From positions 868,001 to 932,000 of the forward strand of contig NZ_JARVCO010000010.1 in the NCBI RefSeq assembly GCF_034531395.1: a stretch of DNA of 64,000 nt, written 5' to 3'. Numbering within the stretch: position 1 is the stretch's first letter; each line of letters begins with the position of its first letter. A program made the translations under genes and the position numbers. Positions 61,062 through 64,000 of this stretch are shown here, in pieces. The notes under the pieces were generated by a model, which was not told the origin of the DNA, did not search any database, and was given only the letters and a program-made list of their open reading frames with translations. The DNA is from Pontiella agarivorans. Its GTDB lineage: Bacteria > Verrucomicrobiota > Kiritimatiellia > Kiritimatiellales > Pontiellaceae.

Positions 61062-62096
61062 TCATATCCCTTTTTTCAGGAGGGCTTTGGTTGAAAGGAG
61101 GCCGCATGCGGCGTCAATATCGAGGCCGCGGGAGGCGCGGATGGTAGTGAGAATTCCTTTGTTGTTCAGACCGTCTTTGAAGCGCTGCAGCGTTTCTTCA
61201 TCGGTTCCGTGCAGCGGGGTTCCGGGGACGGGGTGAAAACGAATGAGGTTTACGCGGCACTTCAGTCCGCGCAGCATGTTCGCCAGTGCTTTAACATGAT
61301 CCGGCGTGTCGTTGAGTCCGCCGAAAACGATGTATTCGAAGGAAACGCGGCGCTGTCCGCTGAAGTCATATTCTTTCAGTTGTTCAACCACCTGTTCGAT
61401 CGGGTAGGCAATCTGCACCGGCATCAGTTTCTGCCGCTCTTCGTGGAAAGGGGTGTGCAGGCTGATGGCCAGGTGGGCTTCGCACTCTTCCATAAAGCGG
61501 ATCATGGCCGGAATGATGCCGATGGATGAGACGGTGATGCGGCGCGGGCTCATGGCAAAGCCCCAGTCGGAGGTGAGGACTTCGACGCTGTTCAGTACTT
61601 CGTCGAGGTTGTCGAAAGGCTCGCCCATTCCCATGTAGACGATATTGGTGATGTCTTCGCGTTCGGGCAGGTTGCGGATCTGGTTGACGATTTCGCCGGC
61701 GGTGAGCTGGCTCTGAAATCCCTGTTTGGCGGTCATACAGAAGAGACAGCCCATTTTGCAGCCGACCTGTGACGAGACACAGACGGTTTTACGATCCTTG
61801 AACGGAATCATGGCGGTTTCGATGAATTTTCCGTGTGCGGTGGGGAAAAGATATTTTCGGGTGCCGTCGGAGCTTTCTTTGACGTCGACGTATTCGGTCA
61901 GGCCGAAGGTATGGTTCTGATTCAGGAGATCGCGCGCCTTTTTCGAGAGGTTGGTCATCTCATCGATCGATTTGATATCCTTTTTATAGAGCCAGTCGGC
62001 GATCTGCCTGGCGGTGAATTTAGGCAGTCCGTAGCCGGCGGTCAGCTCCTGCAGCTGGCTTAGCGTTTTTCCAAAGAGTGGAATTTTTTCGTTCAT
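61062..62096 (-). CDS. rlmN: Dual-specificity 23S rRNA/tRNA adenine-C2 methyltransferase
   Basis: A 344-residue radical-SAM methylase that makes m2A2503 in 23S rRNA and m2A37 in some tRNAs. It has the cluster motif VGCKMGCLFCMTAKQG (C-x3-C-x2-C), YMGMGEPFDNLDEVLNSVEV and the resolving cysteine in GLDIDAACGLL. Full length. It starts 2 bp after the flavin reductase stop, so translation is probably coupled. That reductase could supply electrons, though this is only a guess. A palindrome copy lies near its start (62069-62083). Confidence 0.97.
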   Translation of the reverse strand: MNEKIPLFGKTLSQLQELTAGYGLPKFTARQIADWLYKKDIKSIDEMTNLSKKARDLLNQNHTFGLTEYVDVKESSDGTRKYLFPTAHGKFIETAMIPFKDRKTVCVSSQVGCKMGCLFCMTAKQGFQSQLTAGEIVNQIRNLPEREDITNIVYMGMGEPFDNLDEVLNSVEVLTSDWGFAMSPRRITVSSIGIIPAMIRFMEECEAHLAISLHTPFHEERQKLMPVQIAYPIEQVVEQLKEYDFSGQRRVSFEYIVFGGLNDTPDHVKALANMLRGLKCRVNLIRFHPVPGTPLHGTDEETLQRFKDGLNNKGILTTIRASRGLDIDAACGLLSTKALLKKGI

Positions 62097-62098
62097 GG

Positions 62099-62761
62099 CT
62101 AGAAATAGATCTCCGTCACGATGTTTTCAAAGGGGATGCCTTTTTCGATTAAAAGGTCGCGGGTTTCAACGGCCATCTGAGCCTGCCCGCAGATATAATA
62201 TTTCCAATCGCCGGAAAGGTCGTGGCGCTTATCCAGAAAGGAGGTTACGCGACCGGGATGAATACCGGACATCATTTCCGCCGAGCAGCAGCAGTGGTAG
62301 TTTTCGCCCAGGCCTTCGGTCAGCTCTTTGCGGAAGTAGAACTGATGGAGTTTGCGTACGCCGTGCACGAGTTTTTTGTTTTTTCCCATGCCCGAGCGCA
62401 GCATGGCGCGGAAGGGGGCGATGCCGGTTCCGGTGGCAATCCACCACGCAGGTTCTTCGGTGCCGAAAAAAGTGCCGTAGGGAGCGGAAGCAAATACCGT
62501 ATCGCCAACCGTCAGTTTTGCGAGGCGCGGAGTAAGAAATCCATCTTCTTTAATATTAAAGAGAACGCAAAGCTCGTCGTCGTCATTTCCGCTGCAGATG
62601 CTGTAGATGCGCGGCGGATGGATTTCGTCGATCCCGAGCTTAATGGCCTGTCCGGGAATAAAATCATTTTCACGGATAAAGCCGATGACAAACACGCCGG
62701 GCGAAATCTGTTCGTGGAGGGTCAGTTGGACCCTCCGCAATTCTGTACGTTGCGCACTCAT
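62099..62761 (-). CDS. Ferredoxin-NADP reductase-like flavoprotein
   Basis: A 220-residue FAD/NAD(P)-binding reductase. RIYSICSGNDDDELCVLFNI (FAD-binding RxYS), GTFFGTEEPAWWIATGTGIA (NADP loop) and YYICGQAQMAVETRDLLIEK are present, with an aromatic-terminated C-end, TEIYF. It should pass electrons between NADPH and ferredoxin or flavodoxin. It is divergent from miaE, whose product needs reducing power, and is paired with rlmN on its own strand. Confidence 0.9.
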   Translation of the reverse strand: MSAQRTELRRVQLTLHEQISPGVFVIGFIRENDFIPGQAIKLGIDEIHPPRIYSICSGNDDDELCVLFNIKEDGFLTPRLAKLTVGDTVFASAPYGTFFGTEEPAWWIATGTGIAPFRAMLRSGMGKNKKLVHGVRKLHQFYFRKELTEGLGENYHCCCSAEMMSGIHPGRVTSFLDKRHDLSGDWKYYICGQAQMAVETRDLLIEKGIPFENIVTEIYF

Positions 62762-62870
62762 AGATTCGGGGGAAGCTATTCAATTTTCGGCCGAGGTCGA
62801 GACTAATTTTGTTCTACGTGGACCTCGCCGGAAGTTGATGATAGAAAATGCGCTTCTGAAGGAGTGTATG

Positions 62871-63497
62871 ATGGAACTGGTCAGTCAGAGCGATTTAGAC
62901 AATTTACTGAAATTTCTGCCGTGCAGAAGTCCGCAGGCCTGGATTGATGAGGCGCTGCGGCAGGAGGAAATCCTGCTGCTGAATCACTGTTATCTGGAAC
63001 AGTGTGCGGCACGCACCGCGCTGGGACTGATGTTCCGGTGTCCGGATAAACCGGATGTGCTGATCAAAATGTCGAAACTGGCCCGTGAAGAATTACGGCA
63101 TTTTGAAAAGGTGCATGAGCTGCTGACGAAGCGGGGGTACACCTATAAAATCCTGAAGCCATCGCGCTATGCCGGGCTGATGCACGAGCCGGCGCGGAGA
63201 AAGGAGCCGGGAAATCTGACCGATACGCTGATTATCGGGGCCTACATCGAGGCGCGTTCGTGCGAGCGGTTTTATTCGCTGGCTCCGCATATGGACGAAG
63301 AAATCAGTGCGTTTTTCCGGTCGCTGCTGAAATCGGAGGCGCGGCATTTCCGGGATTATCTGACGCTTGCTCAGCACTATTCCGATGAGCCGATTGAAGC
63401 ACGCGTAGCCTTTTTCGGTGAAGTTGAACAAAAGGCCATTGAATCCGAGGACGATCTTTTCCGGTTTCACAGTGGCGTGCCTGCAGAGCCGAATTAG
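62871..63497 (+). CDS. miaE: tRNA-(ms2io6A)-hydroxylase, MiaE-like
   Basis: A 208-residue ferritin-like di-iron enzyme that hydroxylates the isopentenyl group of ms2i6A37 in tRNA. Iron ligands are visible in DEALRQEEILLLNHCYLEQC, LAREELRHFEKVHELL, IEARSCERFYSLAP and KSEARHFRDYLTLA. GAAGGAG lies 6-7 bases before the ATG at 62871. The tandem ATG at 62868 is possible, and the much longer frame from 62607 runs antisense over the reductase and is not real. MiaE needs oxygen, so the host is not strictly anaerobic or the gene has another use. Confidence 0.9.
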   Translation: MELVSQSDLDNLLKFLPCRSPQAWIDEALRQEEILLLNHCYLEQCAARTALGLMFRCPDKPDVLIKMSKLAREELRHFEKVHELLTKRGYTYKILKPSRYAGLMHEPARRKEPGNLTDTLIIGAYIEARSCERFYSLAPHMDEEISAFFRSLLKSEARHFRDYLTLAQHYSDEPIEARVAFFGEVEQKAIESEDDLFRFHSGVPAEPN

Positions 63498-63535
63498 TCC
63501 GTCATCAGGCACGCTGTTCCGGCAGGATTTTCAGG

Positions 63536-63841
63536 TTATCTGTTGCCTTTGGTGAACAGCTGGCCGAGTTTACAGTTGGCGAAGTGGTTGCATTTGCTTT
63601 GGCAGTATTGCCTCCGCCACTTCGGGGCGCATCCGTAGTAACCGTTGAGCAGAAAATCCTCTTCAGCTTCTTCCCACTCGACCTTGCGCCCCAGACGTTC
63701 GCCCATGTACCACATGTTCTCGTCGACCGCCATACGGTATTGGTCGACCTGCCAGTCTTTCAGCTGGCTGAAGGAGCGGCAGCTTTTTTCATTCGCCTGC
63801 GGTGCTCTCCGTGATTGGGGATGTTCTATTTTTTTGATCAT
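63536..63841 (-). CDS. Small cysteine-rich hypothetical protein
   Basis: A 101-residue protein. An N-terminal KKIEHPQSRR, a helix around QYRMAVDENMWYMGERLGRK, then NGYYGCAPKWRRQYC and SKCNHFANCKLGQLF with four cysteines and a histidine that could bind a metal. No family recognised. The ATG at 63841 is preferred to 63898 because the first residues of the longer form look non-homologous. It is convergent with miaE. The last 100 bp of the window shows no gene. Confidence 0.55.
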   Translation of the reverse strand: MIKKIEHPQSRRAPQANEKSCRSFSQLKDWQVDQYRMAVDENMWYMGERLGRKVEWEEAEEDFLLNGYYGCAPKWRRQYCQSKCNHFANCKLGQLFTKGNR

Positions 63842-64000
63842 AACCCGATGATCTCCAACAACTGTCTGCAACCTAGAGCTATATGGCGTCCGGAGCAACC
63901 CCTATTTTAGATCTTTAAGCGGGGTTAAACGGTTTGAAAAAACGCATTTTACCAAGACTGGCCACAGCCATGAAATAAAGGTATATTACCGATTTTCCGA

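Overview
The window reads as a chromosomal piece of a marine or gut polysaccharide-degrading bacterium of the PVC group, most likely Kiritimatiellota (Pontiella-like). This is inferred from the mix of CxPxR sulfatases, a PEP-CTERM exosortase substrate, GH105/PL8/BNR enzymes, a hybrid two-component sensor and a TRAP transporter beside ordinary housekeeping genes. No rRNA, tRNA or CRISPR array was seen, so the taxonomic call rests on gene content only.

Layout. 1-5940 is housekeeping: serC (cut by the window edge), adenosine deaminase, a lipoate ligase-like protein, a small lipoprotein, an HPr-like protein, class II fructose-bisphosphate aldolase and an exported thioredoxin. 5941-26780 is a glycan-degradation locus: an IclR regulator, two decayed gene remnants, a predicted alpha/alpha-barrel enzyme, two PL8 lyases, a hybrid sensor kinase/AraC regulator, a PEP-CTERM protein, two GH105 hydrolases, a GH43-like propeller, a VOC protein, a membrane AraC regulator, a BNR_4 propeller and a sulfatase. 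26806-34605 is a type I restriction-modification island (hsdM-hsdS-hsdR, minus strand) with a REP-associated (Y1/HUH) transposase inserted between hsdS and hsdR. 34790-48053 is one long plus-strand operon: DUF4861 lipoprotein, GH105-BNR fusion, kduI, kduD, heparinase II/III-like lyase, a second GH105-BNR fusion, aldose epimerase and TRAP dctPQM. 48037-64000 returns to housekeeping: trmO, sirtuin, small proteins, MarC, HPF, dnaK, groES-groEL, rpoZ, smpB, a persulfide/CoA-disulfide reductase module with its ArsR regulator, rlmN, a flavin reductase, miaE and a cysteine-rich hypothetical.

How it works together (inference). Secreted lyases (PL8, heparinase-like, BNR_4/PL24-25-like) cut a sulfated uronate-containing polymer and leave unsaturated uronyl ends. 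GH105 enzymes remove these, the sulfatase desulfates, TRAP imports the acid sugars, and KduI/KduD carry 4-deoxy-5-keto uronate towards 2-keto-3-deoxygluconate. A 16-bp palindrome occurs identically upstream of both halves of the pathway and, in a 13/16 form, upstream of iclR, suggesting one IclR regulon.

Most notable signals: (1) a dispersed palindrome TTCCA-N5-TGGAA with at least 18 exact copies, in all three codon phases and both gene orientations; (2) a transposase-like HUH/Y1 protein with a possible DprA/SLOG-like C-terminal domain and hairpin-forming 18-bp repeats between its catalytic motifs; (3) an A10 run at the end of the CoA-disulfide reductase gene, where a -1 shift would join it to a TusA-DsrE gene that has no normal start codon; (4) two GH105-BNR_4 fusions with an unfused pair in the same window.
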